The notes: a model not told the origin generated them from the sequence alone. 64,000 nucleotides of DNA from CAZYQW01 sp964649825 (GCA_964649825.1 CAZYQW010000116.1:22078-86077); one strand, 5' to 3'. Counted from the stretch's first letter, positions 18,970 to 28,844 are shown. Program-made: numbers and translations.

Positions 18970-19124
18970 CCGCCGGAGCCTCCCGCTCACGCGCCTGGCC
19001 ACGAGCACGAGCGTCCGACCGTTCGCGATCGTGACTTTCTGCGCCGCTTTCCGACTCTCGGAGAAAGTCGCGGGGGTCCGCGGACGATACGGGGTGAGGT
19101 CTTGGCCCCCGTGTCCTGCTCCAT

Positions 19125-22100
19125 GTGATGATCCTTCGTGGTGACGCACTCCTCGCCTCGCTCCTTCTGGGCGGCGCCCTTCAAGCGGCCGACCTCGAAC
19201 GGGATGCACGCGTCACGGCGATGGACGCTCGTCCCCGCACCGTGGTGCTCGAGCTCGACGGGCGGCCGACGGCCTTGGTCCTCGTTCCGCACACCGTCCG
19301 ATCCGATCGCTTCCAGCTCCTGATCCAAGAGTCCGCGGGCTCGTTCCGGCCGATCGTCGCGCCTCCGGCTCGGACGTTCCGGGGCGAGGTCCACCGGGCC
19401 GGCGCTGGCGGCGGCCGGATCGTGGCGAGCAGGATCGGCGGCGGGCTCACCGGAATCGTCGCGTTCGACGACGGATCCGAGCGATCGCTGGTCGTATCGT
19501 GGCCGAGCCCGCCGGACGCGCCGGCGGATGGGTTGGCGATCGACGTCACGGCGTCCCTCCCCGACGACGACGAACCTGGATCGAATGAACCCGAAGACGA
19601 CGCCGCGCCCGACCCGGGTCCTGACGCGGCGCCGCCGCCGTCCAGCGCGCCCGCGGCGCCGCGCGTGATCGAGGTGGGGGTCGACGTCGACCACGAGCTC
19701 TTCGTCGCGAACGGCTCCTCCGTCGCGCAGACCCTGGCCGACGTCGAGGCGGTGATGAACGGCGTCTCTGCCGCCTTCGAGGCGGCCGCGTCGGTGCGGA
19801 TCGAGGTGACGACGGTGGTGATCCGGACGACCGACCCGGACCCGTACACGTTCACGAGCTCGGGCGGGCTCCTCAGCCAGTTCCGCGGCGAATGGAACAC
19901 GCAGCTTGCGTCCGTCCACCGCGACCTGGCGCTCCTCCTGACCGGTCGGGACCTCGACAACGCCGACTTCGGCGCCGCCTACTTCAGCGTGATGTGCAGC
20001 GCCACGCTCGGGTACTCGCTGTCGCAGCAGACCTATCCGTCGCTGCAGAAGCGGGTGGCCGCGGCCGCGCACCACCTCGCGCGCAACCTCGGCGCGGCGT
20101 ACTGCGACGGCGCCAACGACTGCGCGATCATGTGCTCGACGCTGAACGGATGCAACGGCATGTCGGCGTTCGGATCGGGGGCGCAGTCGAAGATCCAGTC
20201 GTCGGCCGCGAACGCGATCTGTGCGTCCGACGACGCACCGGCGGGGATCCTGCCGTTCTCCGACGCGTTCGCCGGTCCCGCGATCGACGCGACGCTCTGG
20301 ACGTACGTCGACGGCGCCGCGCTCTCGTCGTCGCCGTCGAACTTGCCGAGTGCGCCGTACGCGCTCCGCCTGAGCGCGGACGGAAGCGGGACGTACGCGG
20401 ACCACGAGGTCCGGTCCCAGCGGCTCGACCTCTCCGCGAACGAGAGCGCGACGCTGCGTCTGAAGACGCTGCCGTCCGGCGTCGAGAGCGGCGAGTCGTT
20501 CGTCGTCGAGTACACGACGGGCTCGGTGACGTGGAACGAGCTGCTGCGGGTGACCTCGAACGGATCGACCCCGTCGACGTTCACGTCGCACGAGCTCGTG
20601 CTCCCCGCCGCTGCCCTCGCGGAAGGGTTCCGGCTGCGGCTGAGGGCCGAGGTCAACGCCACCAACGACGTGTGGTACGTCGACGACGTCGTCCTCCTCG
20701 AGATCGACCTCGCGCCGCCGGTGCTCGGCGCGATCCAGTCGAGCCCCGATCCGCTGCCCCTCGGACAGGCGGTCGCCGTCTCGGTGACCGCGACCGACGC
20801 GAAGTCCGGCGTCGACTCCGTCGTCCTGACCGTGAAGGACGGTGCGCCCGTCTTCACGCAGGCGCCGATGACGGCGATCGGCGGCGGCACGTACCGCGCG
20901 ACGCTCGCCGGGGAACTGCCGTGGGGCGAGAAGACCTACGGTCTGCTCGTCGACGCGGTCGACGCGCAGGGCAACGTCGCGCAGACGACGGCGTCGCTCC
21001 TCGTCCGTGACCTCCCCGCGTTCTCCTCGCCGCTCGCGAGCCCGCCGCTGCCGCTCGACGACGAGCCGATCCAGCTCTCGGTCCTGGTGACCGACTCGTC
21101 CGCGATCGCGTCGGTCACGGCGGACGTCTCGCTGAACGGCGGCGCGGCGACGACGCTGCCGCTCGCGTTCGACGCCGGCGACGGGCGCTACGAGCTGAAC
21201 CTCCCGGCGATCGGCAGCGCGGGGACGCTCTCCGTCGACCTCGACGCGGTGGACGTGCACGGGAACGCCTCGAACCCATTCTCGTTCAGCGTCGACGTCT
21301 ACCCGAGCGTCGGCGTCCCGCCGGTGATCAAGACCCCGGCGATCACGCCGAACCCGCTCGAGTCCGGACAGCCGCTCTCCGTGGTCGTCAAGGTGACGGA
21401 CCCCGACAGCCCGGTCGCGACGGTGACGGCGCGCGTGCTCCAATCCGCGAGCGAGATCGCCACGACCAGCCTGACGAGCGGCGCGAACGGCAACTGGTCG
21501 GGCACGTTCGCGAGCACGGCGGGCCTGATCGAGGGGCCGTACGGCGTCGAGCTGACCGCGACCGACATCCAGGACAACGTCGCGGTGAAGTCGTTTGTCG
21601 CGGACGCGTTCGAGGCACCGGTCGTGGCCGGCGCGACGGTAACGCCGGGCGCGCTCGACGCGACCGAGGCGTTCACCGTCTCCGCGCAGGTGACGCACGC
21701 CTCGGGAATCCAGTGGGCGAAGGCGTCGGTCGCGTTGAACGGCGGCACGGTGGAGACGGTCTTCCTCGCGCCCGCCGGCGGCGACACGTTCTCCGCGTCG
21801 TTCGAGCCGACCGTCTTCGGTGGCTCCCTGCACGTCGAAGTCTGGGCCCGGAGCGTGACCGGACACACGTCGACGCCGGTCGAGGTCGACGTCGCCGTGG
21901 CCGTCGCGCCGCTCGAGCTGGACGACATCGAGCCGGCGTCCGGCTCGGTCGGGGGCTCGACCTCGATCACGTTGCGCGGCGCCGGCATGAAGAACGACGT
22001 CGACGCGGGCTCGGTCCACGTCCGGTTCGGCGGCATCGACGCGACGGCGGTGACGATCGTCGACGATGCCACGATCACCGCGCTGACTCCCGCCCACCCC

Positions 22101-24335
22101 GAGGGGATCGTGTCCGTCCAGCTCTCGATGACGAAGAACGGGACGCCGTTCTCGCGGTCGTTGGCGTCCGCGTTCGAGTACGGGATCCCGCCGACGGTCG
22201 CGTCGATCCATCCGGAGGGCGGTTCGGCGCACGCGGAGACCACGGTCCTCGTGACCGGAACGGGGCTGCTGGGGACGGGCGACCCGGCCGACCTCGTCGT
22301 GCTCTGCGGCGACCGCGTGGCCGAGACGGTGCAGCTCATCGACGACCAGCGGATGCTCGTCACCGTCCCCGGCGGCGCGACGCCGGGGTCGGTCGACTCG
22401 ATCGTGGTGACGCATCCATTCGGGACGTCGACGCTGCCGCAGGCGTTCCTGAACTCCGGCGTCGCGCTCCGCACCGAAGGGAGCGTCGACCTCGGCGCGT
22501 TCGGCCGGCCCACGGCCGCGGTCCGCGTCGACGACCTGAACGACGACGGCGAGCCCGATCTCGCGGTCGGCGTCGGCGGCGCCGGCGTCGTGGTGATCCG
22601 CGACGGGGCCGGCTTCGGCGCGATCGACGCGCACGCCGGTCCCGGCGGCTCGAGCGCCGGCTTCGGCGCGGCGCTTCTGTTCGCCGTCGACCTGGACGCC
22701 GACGGTGCGGCCGAGCTGCTCGTCGGCGAGCCCGGCGCTGACCCGCCGTCGCTCGCGAACGCGGGTGCGGTTCACGCGGTCTCGCCGGTCACCGGCGCGG
22801 TCGTCTGGACCCGCAACGGAGCCGTCGCAGGCGGCGCGATCGGGACGTCGCTCGCGCTCCTCGGCGACCTGAACGGCGATGGCGTCCCCGACGTCGCGGC
22901 GGGAGCTCCGGGGGCGTCGACCGGGTCGGTCCTCGTGCTCGACGGACAGAGCGGCTCGATCCTGCAGACCCTGAGCGGAGCGGCGAACGGCGACGACTTC
23001 GGCGATCGGATCGACGCCTTCGTCGCGCCCGGCGGCGACGCGTTCCTGGCGGTCTCCGCCCCGGACGCGCTCACCGGCAAGGGACGGGCCGAGCTCTACC
23101 GCATCGCGCGGACCACGCTCGACGTGACGCTCGTGGCCGGCGTCGACGGCGACCAGGCCGGTGCCCCGCTCGGACCGAACGGTACCCGGATGTCGGTCGT
23201 CGCGATCGGCGAGGACCGGCTCGGCGCCGGCTGGCCGGGGTCGGACGAGGCCGGATCGAACTTCGGCCTCACGCGCATCGTCGCGGCCGGCCAGGCGGAG
23301 ACCAAGACGTTCGGCACGCTCAGCGGCGACTCGTTCGGCGCGGCGATGGCCTCGCTGCCGGACCTCGACGGCGACGGAGTCCGCGAGGCGCTGGTCGGCG
23401 CGCCGGGCGTCGACGCGCCGCTCGTGAGCAACGTCGGCGCGGTCAAGGTCCTGTCGGGCGCCACCGGCTCGATCCTCGGGGAGGTGCTCGGCGACGGCGC
23501 GAGCCGGCGCGTAGGCGGTTGGGTCGCGACCGGCGACGTGGACGTCGGCGGGCTGTTCGAGCTGCGCGTCGGCTCGCCGACCGCGAACCGCCTGTTCGTG
23601 AGCCAGGTCCATCCCGCCACGTTCACCCGGCCGGCGGCCTCCGGCGACCAGCTCTCCGGGCAGTTGAAGTCGCGGCTCGATCGCGACGGGCTGCGGTTCG
23701 AGATGGTGACGGATGAAGCGCTCGTCATCTCCGTGACCGCCGTGAAGAAGGAGCCGTTCCCGCTCGTGGTCACGGTTCACGACGCGGACGGCGAGCTCCT
23801 GCTGTCGAGCGACCCGGGCTCACCCGCGTTCGACGCCGCGCTCGTCACCGTCAAGGGCAAGAAGAGGACGCTCACCTTCACCGCCGGCGGGCTGATGACC
23901 ATCCACGTGCTCGTCGGCCGCGCCGGCGCGCCGGCGGTCCAGAAGTACAAGCTCGCCGCGAAGCGAAAGACCCCGGCGAGCATCGCCCTCGACCAGGCCG
24001 TTCCGTACGGCGTGGGCGCCCTGCTCGACGTGTTCCTCGAGGCTCCGGTCGGCGCGAAGCTGGCGGGATCGGTGAGCGTGCCGAAGGGCAACCACGTCCA
24101 GGTGATCGCGCTTCCGACGCCGGACGGAGGCGACCTCGTCATCGAGCAGCCGCTGGGATTCAAGAGCAGCAAGAAGGCCGACAAGGTGACGCTGGTCTCG
24201 AGCAAGCTCGTCCTCGACCACGCCGGAACGTACATCGTCCGGGTCGAGCCCCAGGCCGACGAGACGGGGACGCTGAAGCTCGCGCTCGAGGTGCTGTTGC
24301 CGTCGGGCAAGAAGAAACACACGGACGACGACTGA
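19125..24335 (+). CDS. giant secreted protein: degenerate M12-like metalloprotease, IPT/TIG and FG-GAP repeats
   Basis: The product has 1736 residues; the start is GTG 19125 or the adjacent ATG 19128. A signal peptide (residues 4-21) is followed by an acidic Pro-rich linker (~145-178) and a reprolysin-like domain (~180-375). Its zinc helix reads HHLARNLGAAY at residues 316-326 instead of HExxHxxGxxH, although CAIMCSTLNGC after it is retained. Next come a jelly-roll-like segment (~380-530), several Ig-like repeats (~530-930), two IPT/TIG domains (~930-1110) and integrin-alpha FG-GAP loops (DDLNDDGEPDL, GDLNGDGVPDV, PDLDGDGVREA; ~1110-1500). PPC-like domains close the protein. It is probably a surface adhesin or binding protein, with no expected zinc peptidase activity. 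Confidence 0.85.
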   Translation: MMILRGDALLASLLLGGALQAADLERDARVTAMDARPRTVVLELDGRPTALVLVPHTVRSDRFQLLIQESAGSFRPIVAPPARTFRGEVHRAGAGGGRIVASRIGGGLTGIVAFDDGSERSLVVSWPSPPDAPADGLAIDVTASLPDDDEPGSNEPEDDAAPDPGPDAAPPPSSAPAAPRVIEVGVDVDHELFVANGSSVAQTLADVEAVMNGVSAAFEAAASVRIEVTTVVIRTTDPDPYTFTSSGGLLSQFRGEWNTQLASVHRDLALLLTGRDLDNADFGAAYFSVMCSATLGYSLSQQTYPSLQKRVAAAAHHLARNLGAAYCDGANDCAIMCSTLNGCNGMSAFGSGAQSKIQSSAANAICASDDAPAGILPFSDAFAGPAIDATLWTYVDGAALSSSPSNLPSAPYALRLSADGSGTYADHEVRSQRLDLSANESATLRLKTLPSGVESGESFVVEYTTGSVTWNELLRVTSNGSTPSTFTSHELVLPAAALAEGFRLRLRAEVNATNDVWYVDDVVLLEIDLAPPVLGAIQSSPDPLPLGQAVAVSVTATDAKSGVDSVVLTVKDGAPVFTQAPMTAIGGGTYRATLAGELPWGEKTYGLLVDAVDAQGNVAQTTASLLVRDLPAFSSPLASPPLPLDDEPIQLSVLVTDSSAIASVTADVSLNGGAATTLPLAFDAGDGRYELNLPAIGSAGTLSVDLDAVDVHGNASNPFSFSVDVYPSVGVPPVIKTPAITPNPLESGQPLSVVVKVTDPDSPVATVTARVLQSASEIATTSLTSGANGNWSGTFASTAGLIEGPYGVELTATDIQDNVAVKSFVADAFEAPVVAGATVTPGALDATEAFTVSAQVTHASGIQWAKASVALNGGTVETVFLAPAGGDTFSASFEPTVFGGSLHVEVWARSVTGHTSTPVEVDVAVAVAPLELDDIEPASGSVGGSTSITLRGAGMKNDVDAGSVHVRFGGIDATAVTIVDDATITALTPAHPEGIVSVQLSMTKNGTPFSRSLASAFEYGIPPTVASIHPEGGSAHAETTVLVTGTGLLGTGDPADLVVLCGDRVAETVQLIDDQRMLVTVPGGATPGSVDSIVVTHPFGTSTLPQAFLNSGVALRTEGSVDLGAFGRPTAAVRVDDLNDDGEPDLAVGVGGAGVVVIRDGAGFGAIDAHAGPGGSSAGFGAALLFAVDLDADGAAELLVGEPGADPPSLANAGAVHAVSPVTGAVVWTRNGAVAGGAIGTSLALLGDLNGDGVPDVAAGAPGASTGSVLVLDGQSGSILQTLSGAANGDDFGDRIDAFVAPGGDAFLAVSAPDALTGKGRAELYRIARTTLDVTLVAGVDGDQAGAPLGPNGTRMSVVAIGEDRLGAGWPGSDEAGSNFGLTRIVAAGQAETKTFGTLSGDSFGAAMASLPDLDGDGVREALVGAPGVDAPLVSNVGAVKVLSGATGSILGEVLGDGASRRVGGWVATGDVDVGGLFELRVGSPTANRLFVSQVHPATFTRPAASGDQLSGQLKSRLDRDGLRFEMVTDEALVISVTAVKKEPFPLVVTVHDADGELLLSSDPGSPAFDAALVTVKGKKRTLTFTAGGLMTIHVLVGRAGAPAVQKYKLAAKRKTPASIALDQAVPYGVGALLDVFLEAPVGAKLAGSVSVPKGNHVQVIALPTPDGGDLVIEQPLGFKSSKKADKVTLVSSKLVLDHAGTYIVRVEPQADETGTLKLALEVLLPSGKKKHTDDD

Positions 24336-24383
24336 CGCTCGCGCGACACGATCGACGCTCCGCTCCGGCGCGCGCGGTCGCGA

Positions 24384-25304
24384 TCACGACGCGCGGCGGA
24401 CGATTCCGCGGCAGACCGCCGACGCGAGGTCGCCGGCGAGCACGATCACCGCGCCGAGCAGAACGAAGAACAGGAACTCGTCGTGCTTGCCGCGCACGCG
24501 CGCGTCATCGATCCAGTACCCGAGCGACACGACGCCGAGCATTCCGAGCACCGTCGCCTCGCGGACGCACGTCTCCCACCGATAGAAGAAGTAGAGCAGG
24601 AACCGGGGCAGGACGACTGGAACGAGCCCGGCGAAGACGATCTGCCGGCGGCCGCTCCCCAGGGCGCGGAGCGTCGTCGGAACGCTCGTCGAGACGTTCT
24701 CGAGCGTCTCCGACTGGAGCCGCCCGAGGATCCCGGTGTTGTGGATCGCGAGCGCAAGCACGGCCGGCCACGCGCTCTGCCCGAGCATCGCGACGAGGAG
24801 GAACGCAAGCACGTACTCGGGGACGGACCGCAGCAGGGTCAACGTCCCGCGCGAGAGGAGGACGGCGAGGCGGAACGACAGGCGCCGCGCCCTTCCGGCC
24901 GGCCGGCCGCCGGCCGCGAACGGCTCGGGCGTCATCAGGTTCCGCGCGCCGACGACCGCGAACGGAAACGCGAGGAGGGCGGCAATCACGATCGCGACGA
25001 CGGAGATCGAGAGCGTGGCGAGCGCGGCTTCGACGCCGCGCTCCGCGAGCAGGTCCCGCGCCCACCCGACGGCGGCGTCGAACGAGAACGGCGCGTCGCG
25101 CGTCGGAAACGGCCGGACCTCCGCGACGAACCGTTCCAGGTTCGCGAGCCGGCGCTCGGAGAACGCGTCGCTCAAGCCGAAGTCGCCCGCGATCCATGAC
25201 CCGGCGAGGAGGAGGAGCAGGGCGGCGGAGCTCCAGCGCAAGAACCGATCCCGCGGGCGGGTCCGGAAGAGCGCGTCGATGCGGTCTCGGGCGGCATCGT
25301 TCAC
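24384..25304 (-). CDS. phnE: PhnE-type ABC transporter permease (second permease)
   Basis: The product has 306 residues, starting at GTG 25304 that overlaps the stop of the preceding permease (GTGA). About six membrane helices are visible. The permease signature region around LAIHNTGILGRLQSETLENV and the following ALGSGRRQIVFAGLVP match the EAA loop that contacts the ATPase in phosphonate-type importers. It is the last gene of a four-gene operon (binding protein, ATPase, permease, permease). Such systems import phosphonate, phosphite or, for the relatives of this binding protein, probably selenate. It acts in the inner membrane. Confidence 0.85.
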   Translation of the reverse strand: MNDAARDRIDALFRTRPRDRFLRWSSAALLLLLAGSWIAGDFGLSDAFSERRLANLERFVAEVRPFPTRDAPFSFDAAVGWARDLLAERGVEAALATLSISVVAIVIAALLAFPFAVVGARNLMTPEPFAAGGRPAGRARRLSFRLAVLLSRGTLTLLRSVPEYVLAFLLVAMLGQSAWPAVLALAIHNTGILGRLQSETLENVSTSVPTTLRALGSGRRQIVFAGLVPVVLPRFLLYFFYRWETCVREATVLGMLGVVSLGYWIDDARVRGKHDEFLFFVLLGAVIVLAGDLASAVCRGIVRRAS

Positions 25305-26191
25305 CGGACGACGAGCCTCCTGCGCACCGCGCCGCTCCAAGCGTCGAACAGGACGACGAGGAAGATGAGCACGTAGAGGTAGGTCCAGACCTCGCCGTAG
25401 TTCGTCGCGCGAAACGACTGGCGGATGTAGAGGCCGAGCGTCGGGAACCCGAAGAAGCCGAGGATCGCGGCGGAACGGATCGCGCACTCGAACCGATAGA
25501 ACGAGTACGCCGTCAGGTCGGGCAGGGCGCGAGGGACGAGCGCGTAGGCGAACACCTGCGGGCCCGCCGCACCGCTCCCACGCAGGTAGAGCGCGGAGTC
25601 GCGCGGCGCCTCGTCGATCATCTCCGAGAAGATCTTCGCGAGCGTCCCTCCGTACGGCAGCGCGATGGCAGCGAGCGCAGCCGCCTCGGTGAGCCCGAAC
25701 GCGCTGACGAAGAGCACGGCCCAGAGCAGCTCGTGGATCGACCGCATCATCGTGATCACGACCCGCGTGACGCCGTAGACGGCCGGGAGCAGCGCGCGCC
25801 GCACCGACCTCGCGATCGCGCCCTCGGCGCCGACCGGGTCGGCCGGCCACCAGCCGGTCGACGCGAAGAATCCGAGTCCGACGCCGAGCAGGAGCGACAC
25901 GCTCATCGCTGCGGCGGCGAACAGTACCGTGCGCCACGCCGCCTCGAGCGCGCCGACCAGGAGCGGCGGCGAACCGGGCGGGACGAACTCGGCCTCCGAC
26001 GTCCAGGCCGGAGCGAGCGCGCGGGCGAAGAACCGTTTCGCGACGTCCAGCCCGCCGGCGTTCGGCACGAGCTGGGCCGGCGAGAGGTCGAGCGCCGCGT
26101 ACGCGATCACCGCCGCGGCGAGGAGCGAGAGAACGACGCCGCCTCGGGCGCCGATCGGGAAGGAAGAGGGGCCGCTACGACGGCTCGTCAC
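25301..26191 (-). CDS. phnE: PhnE-type ABC transporter permease (first permease)
   Basis: The product has 296 residues with about six membrane helices. The EAA-like loop is ALPYGGTLAKIFSEMIDEAP followed by YLRGSGAAGPQVFAYALVPRALP. The gene overlaps the end of the ATPase gene by 17 bases and the next permease gene by 4 bases (GTGA). Two PhnE-type permeases in tandem are typical for phosphonate-type importers, where they form a heterodimeric channel. Membrane topology and gene order support the call; the transported ion follows from the binding protein. Confidence 0.85.
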   Translation of the reverse strand: MTSRRSGPSSFPIGARGGVVLSLLAAAVIAYAALDLSPAQLVPNAGGLDVAKRFFARALAPAWTSEAEFVPPGSPPLLVGALEAAWRTVLFAAAAMSVSLLLGVGLGFFASTGWWPADPVGAEGAIARSVRRALLPAVYGVTRVVITMMRSIHELLWAVLFVSAFGLTEAAALAAIALPYGGTLAKIFSEMIDEAPRDSALYLRGSGAAGPQVFAYALVPRALPDLTAYSFYRFECAIRSAAILGFFGFPTLGLYIRQSFRATNYGEVWTYLYVLIFLVVLFDAWSGAVRRRLVVR

Positions 26192-26951
26192 CGAGGAGCT
26201 CCGACTCCGTGAGTTCGTAGAGGCGGGAGAACGCGTCTCGCGGGAGGGTGTCGCTGGCCGCGTCGAAGACGACCCGGCCGCCGCGAAGCCCGACCAGCCG
26301 CGGGAAGAACTCCCGCGCCAGCTCGAGGTTGTGCAGGCTCATCACCAGCGTCAGGTTCCGATCGCGCGAGACGCGCGTCAGCAGCTCGACCGTGTCCCGG
26401 GCGCGAGCCGGATCGACGCTGGAGACCGGCTCGTCGGCGAGCAGCGCCACCGGCTCCTGGTACAGCGCCCGCGCCACCGCCACCCGTTGCTGCTGCCCCC
26501 CGGACAACCGATCGGTGCGCTGGAACAGCTTGTCCCCGATCCCAACGCGCTCGAGCAGGTCGTGGATCCGCTCGAGCGACGCGCGCGGCGGCCACAGCAC
26601 CTCTCGAAACGACGCGAGCAGCGACATCCGCCCCAGCCGCCCCGTCGCGACATTCTGCGAGACGCGCAGGTTCGGCACGAGGCAGAGGTCCTGCGGAACG
26701 AACCCGATCGACGCGCGGATCGCGCGCAGCCGCGCCGGGGTCGCCGTGCTCAGGTCCTGGCCGTCGACGCGGACGCGCCCGTTCGTGGCGCGCAGCGTGC
26801 CGTTCAGCACGCGCAGCAACGTGGTCTTCCCCGCGCCGGACGGCCCGACGAGGCCGACTGCCTCGCCGCTCGAGACCTCGAGGTCGACTCCCGCCAGGGC
26901 CGCGACGCGGTCGTAGCGGACCGAGGCGTCCTCCACCGAGAACGACGTCAC
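26175..26951 (-). CDS. phnC: PhnC-type ABC transporter ATP-binding protein
   Basis: The product has 258 residues, the full length of the family. Walker A is GPSGAGKTTLL (residues ~35-45), the Q loop lies in IGFVPQDLCLV, the ABC signature is LSGGQQQRVAVARAL and Walker B is VALLADEP, followed by the switch region MSLHNLE. The order and PhnC-like sequence identify it as the motor of the importer encoded with the flanking genes. It starts 7 bases after the binding-protein stop and overlaps the first permease gene, so all four are probably made from one transcript. Confidence 0.92.
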   Translation of the reverse strand: MTSFSVEDASVRYDRVAALAGVDLEVSSGEAVGLVGPSGAGKTTLLRVLNGTLRATNGRVRVDGQDLSTATPARLRAIRASIGFVPQDLCLVPNLRVSQNVATGRLGRMSLLASFREVLWPPRASLERIHDLLERVGIGDKLFQRTDRLSGGQQQRVAVARALYQEPVALLADEPVSSVDPARARDTVELLTRVSRDRNLTLVMSLHNLELAREFFPRLVGLRGGRVVFDAASDTLPRDAFSRLYELTESELLGDEPS

Positions 26952-26958
26952 GGACGGT

Positions 26959-27834
26959 TCAACGAATGAACTCGAGTTGGCGCGCGAGCTTCTCGATCGG
27001 CGCGAAGTCGTCGTTCGTGGCCTCGATGAAGCTCGAGCGCGTGAACGCCGCGAGGAGGTTCGGTTCCTTCATCTCGAGGAGCGCACGCTGCAGCTTTTCG
27101 GTGAAGCCGGCGCCGAACGTCTTCTCGAGGTCCGGGTGCGCGGTGAAGTTGTAGTCGGGGTACGTCGGCGTCGTCCAGATCACGCGGCAGACGTTCGGAT
27201 CGGTCTTGCCGCTCGCCACGCGATCCTCGTACGTCTTGTAGTTGATCGCGCCGGCCTGGAACTGCCCGGACTGGACGAGCTCGGCCGTCGCGTCGTGGGA
27301 GTCGGAGTAGTTCGGCTCGGAGCCGAACAGCTCGGCCGGCGCTTGTCCGGTGTGCTCGCGGATGTAGTACTCCGGCATCAGGCGCCCCGACGTCGACCCC
27401 TTCGACCCGAACGTGAACCGTTTCCCCGCGAGGTTCTTCGGGAACTCGTCGGACGGCTCGAGGCCGCTGTCTTTGTGCGCGATGAAGAAGGAGTAGAAGT
27501 TCGGATCCTCCGCCCCCTGCACGATCGCGCGCGCGCCTTCGACCGCGTGGCGCGCCTGCACCCCGGTCAGCCCTCCGAACCAGGCGAGCTGGACGTCCCC
27601 GTTCTTGAAGTGCTCCACGGCGTCGGCGTACTCGTTCGCGTGCAGGTACTCCACCTCGATCCCGAGCTTCTTCGCCAGGTAGTCGGCGACCGGGGCGTAC
27701 TTCTCGCGCAGCAGGGTCTCGTTGCGGTCGGGGATCGCGCTGAAGACGAGCTTCTTGGATCGAGCCGAGCCGTCGTTGCATCCGGCGGCGGCGAGAGCGA
27801 GGAGGACGGCGAACGCGGTTGTGCGAATCTCCAT
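26959..27834 (-). CDS. phnD: ABC importer substrate-binding lipoprotein, putative selenate/phosphonate type
   Basis: The product has 291 residues and is a lipoprotein: the hydrophobic N-terminus ends in a lipobox (LAAAGC, Cys ~19). The PhnD-fold signature is strong: VFSAIPDRNETLL, LAWFGGLTGVQAR, FIAHKDSGL, RFTFGSKGSTSGRLMPEYY and QAGAINYKTYED. From memory, this wording matches the subgroup named putative selenate ABC transporter substrate-binding protein more closely than classical PhnD; a profile comparison is needed to confirm it. It is the first gene of the four-gene importer operon. No phosphonate lyase or selenophosphate synthase gene lies in the window. Confidence 0.8.
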   Translation of the reverse strand: MEIRTTAFAVLLALAAAGCNDGSARSKKLVFSAIPDRNETLLREKYAPVADYLAKKLGIEVEYLHANEYADAVEHFKNGDVQLAWFGGLTGVQARHAVEGARAIVQGAEDPNFYSFFIAHKDSGLEPSDEFPKNLAGKRFTFGSKGSTSGRLMPEYYIREHTGQAPAELFGSEPNYSDSHDATAELVQSGQFQAGAINYKTYEDRVASGKTDPNVCRVIWTTPTYPDYNFTAHPDLEKTFGAGFTEKLQRALLEMKEPNLLAAFTRSSFIEATNDDFAPIEKLARQLEFIR

Positions 27835-27956
27835 CGGTCGGTTCCTTCTGGGACTTCCACGGCGACCTACGAATCTGCTTCCTCGATTCCAGCGATCGAG
27901 AACACGGATCATAGCGGCGCCCCGCACCGTTTGGGCCGCCGCGGCAAAGATCCGAG

Positions 27957-28844
27957 TCAGCGGAGCGCGAGCGCCCACGCGACGACGAGGATCAGCAGCG
28001 CGAGCGCGCCGAGCCCGCGCTGGACCGCCGGCCGGAGCATCCCCGACGGCTCGAGCGCCGCGGCGCCGGCGCCGAGGAGGAGGCCGAACGAGAAGCCGGC
28101 GACGTGGGCGAACACGTCGGTCCTCCCCTCGGAGACCCCGAGGAAGCCGAGGAACGCGAGTCCGACGCCGAGGGGAACGATCTGCTTCAGCGGGCTCGAC
28201 GGAATCGCACGCCGCCGCTGCCACTGGTAGCTCACGATCACCCCGACCGCCCCGAAGACCGCCGTCGATGCGCCGAGCGACGTGTGGGTGACGTCGCGCA
28301 CGAGGGCGTTCAGGAGGTTCCCGAGCACCCCCGACAGCACCACCAGGAAGAGCCCGACCCCGGATCCGAGGAGCTGGCACGCGACGGCGACGAAGACCGC
28401 GCCGAAGAGGAGGTTCCCCGCGAGGTGGATGACGTCGGCGTGCAGCGTCAGCGCGCAGGCCGCGCGCCACCACTCGCCTGCTTCGACCACCCGCGACGAG
28501 ACGAGCCCGCGTTCGGTCCAGTCGATCCCGTACGCGGCGCTGGTCTGGACGAGAAACGCGCCGCCGATCACGACGCAATAGACGAGCGCGGCCCCGAGAC
28601 CCTCCGTCTTCGCCTCGATCCGGAGCGGCGGCGGCGGCCAGGCCGAGGTCTCCGTGTCGAACTCGGCGAGCTCGCGCCGCGCGCGCGGCTCGTGCTCGGC
28701 CGGAACCAGCAGCAGGTGCTCGTGGCCGACGTCCTGCTGGACGTACGGAATCCCCAACGACTCGAGCACCAGCGCGCGCTCGCGGGAGGGCCCGCGGGCC
28801 GCCGCGCGGTGGACGCAGATCAACGCGTCTTCGGTGTCGTTCAA
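27957..28844 (-). CDS. rhomboid-family intramembrane serine protease
   Basis: The product has 295 residues. A soluble N-terminal domain of about 90 residues (starting NDTEDALICVHRA) precedes six to seven membrane helices. Rhomboid features are visible: a HADVIHLAGNLLFG helix with the His/Asn motif, the catalytic Ser in GASTAVFGAVG (the usual following Gly is Thr) and the second catalytic His in FAHVAGFSFGLLLG. It cleaves membrane-spanning substrates; the substrate is unknown. The N-terminal domain may sense or bind a ligand. It lies upstream of the importer operon on the same strand with a 122-base gap. Confidence 0.88.
   Translation of the reverse strand: MNDTEDALICVHRAAARGPSRERALVLESLGIPYVQQDVGHEHLLLVPAEHEPRARRELAEFDTETSAWPPPPLRIEAKTEGLGAALVYCVVIGGAFLVQTSAAYGIDWTERGLVSSRVVEAGEWWRAACALTLHADVIHLAGNLLFGAVFVAVACQLLGSGVGLFLVVLSGVLGNLLNALVRDVTHTSLGASTAVFGAVGVIVSYQWQRRRAIPSSPLKQIVPLGVGLAFLGFLGVSEGRTDVFAHVAGFSFGLLLGAGAAALEPSGMLRPAVQRGLGALALLILVVAWALALR

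Noticed and set aside
18987..23780. 1597-residue open frame on the minus strand
   Set aside because: It lies opposite the giant secreted protein and consists of Arg/Asp/Val-rich sequence typical of antisense shadows in high-GC DNA; it has no motif or ribosome site.
26959..28578. Long N-terminal extension of the binding protein
   Set aside because: The upstream part is antisense to the rhomboid gene; a lipoprotein signal starts cleanly at 27834.
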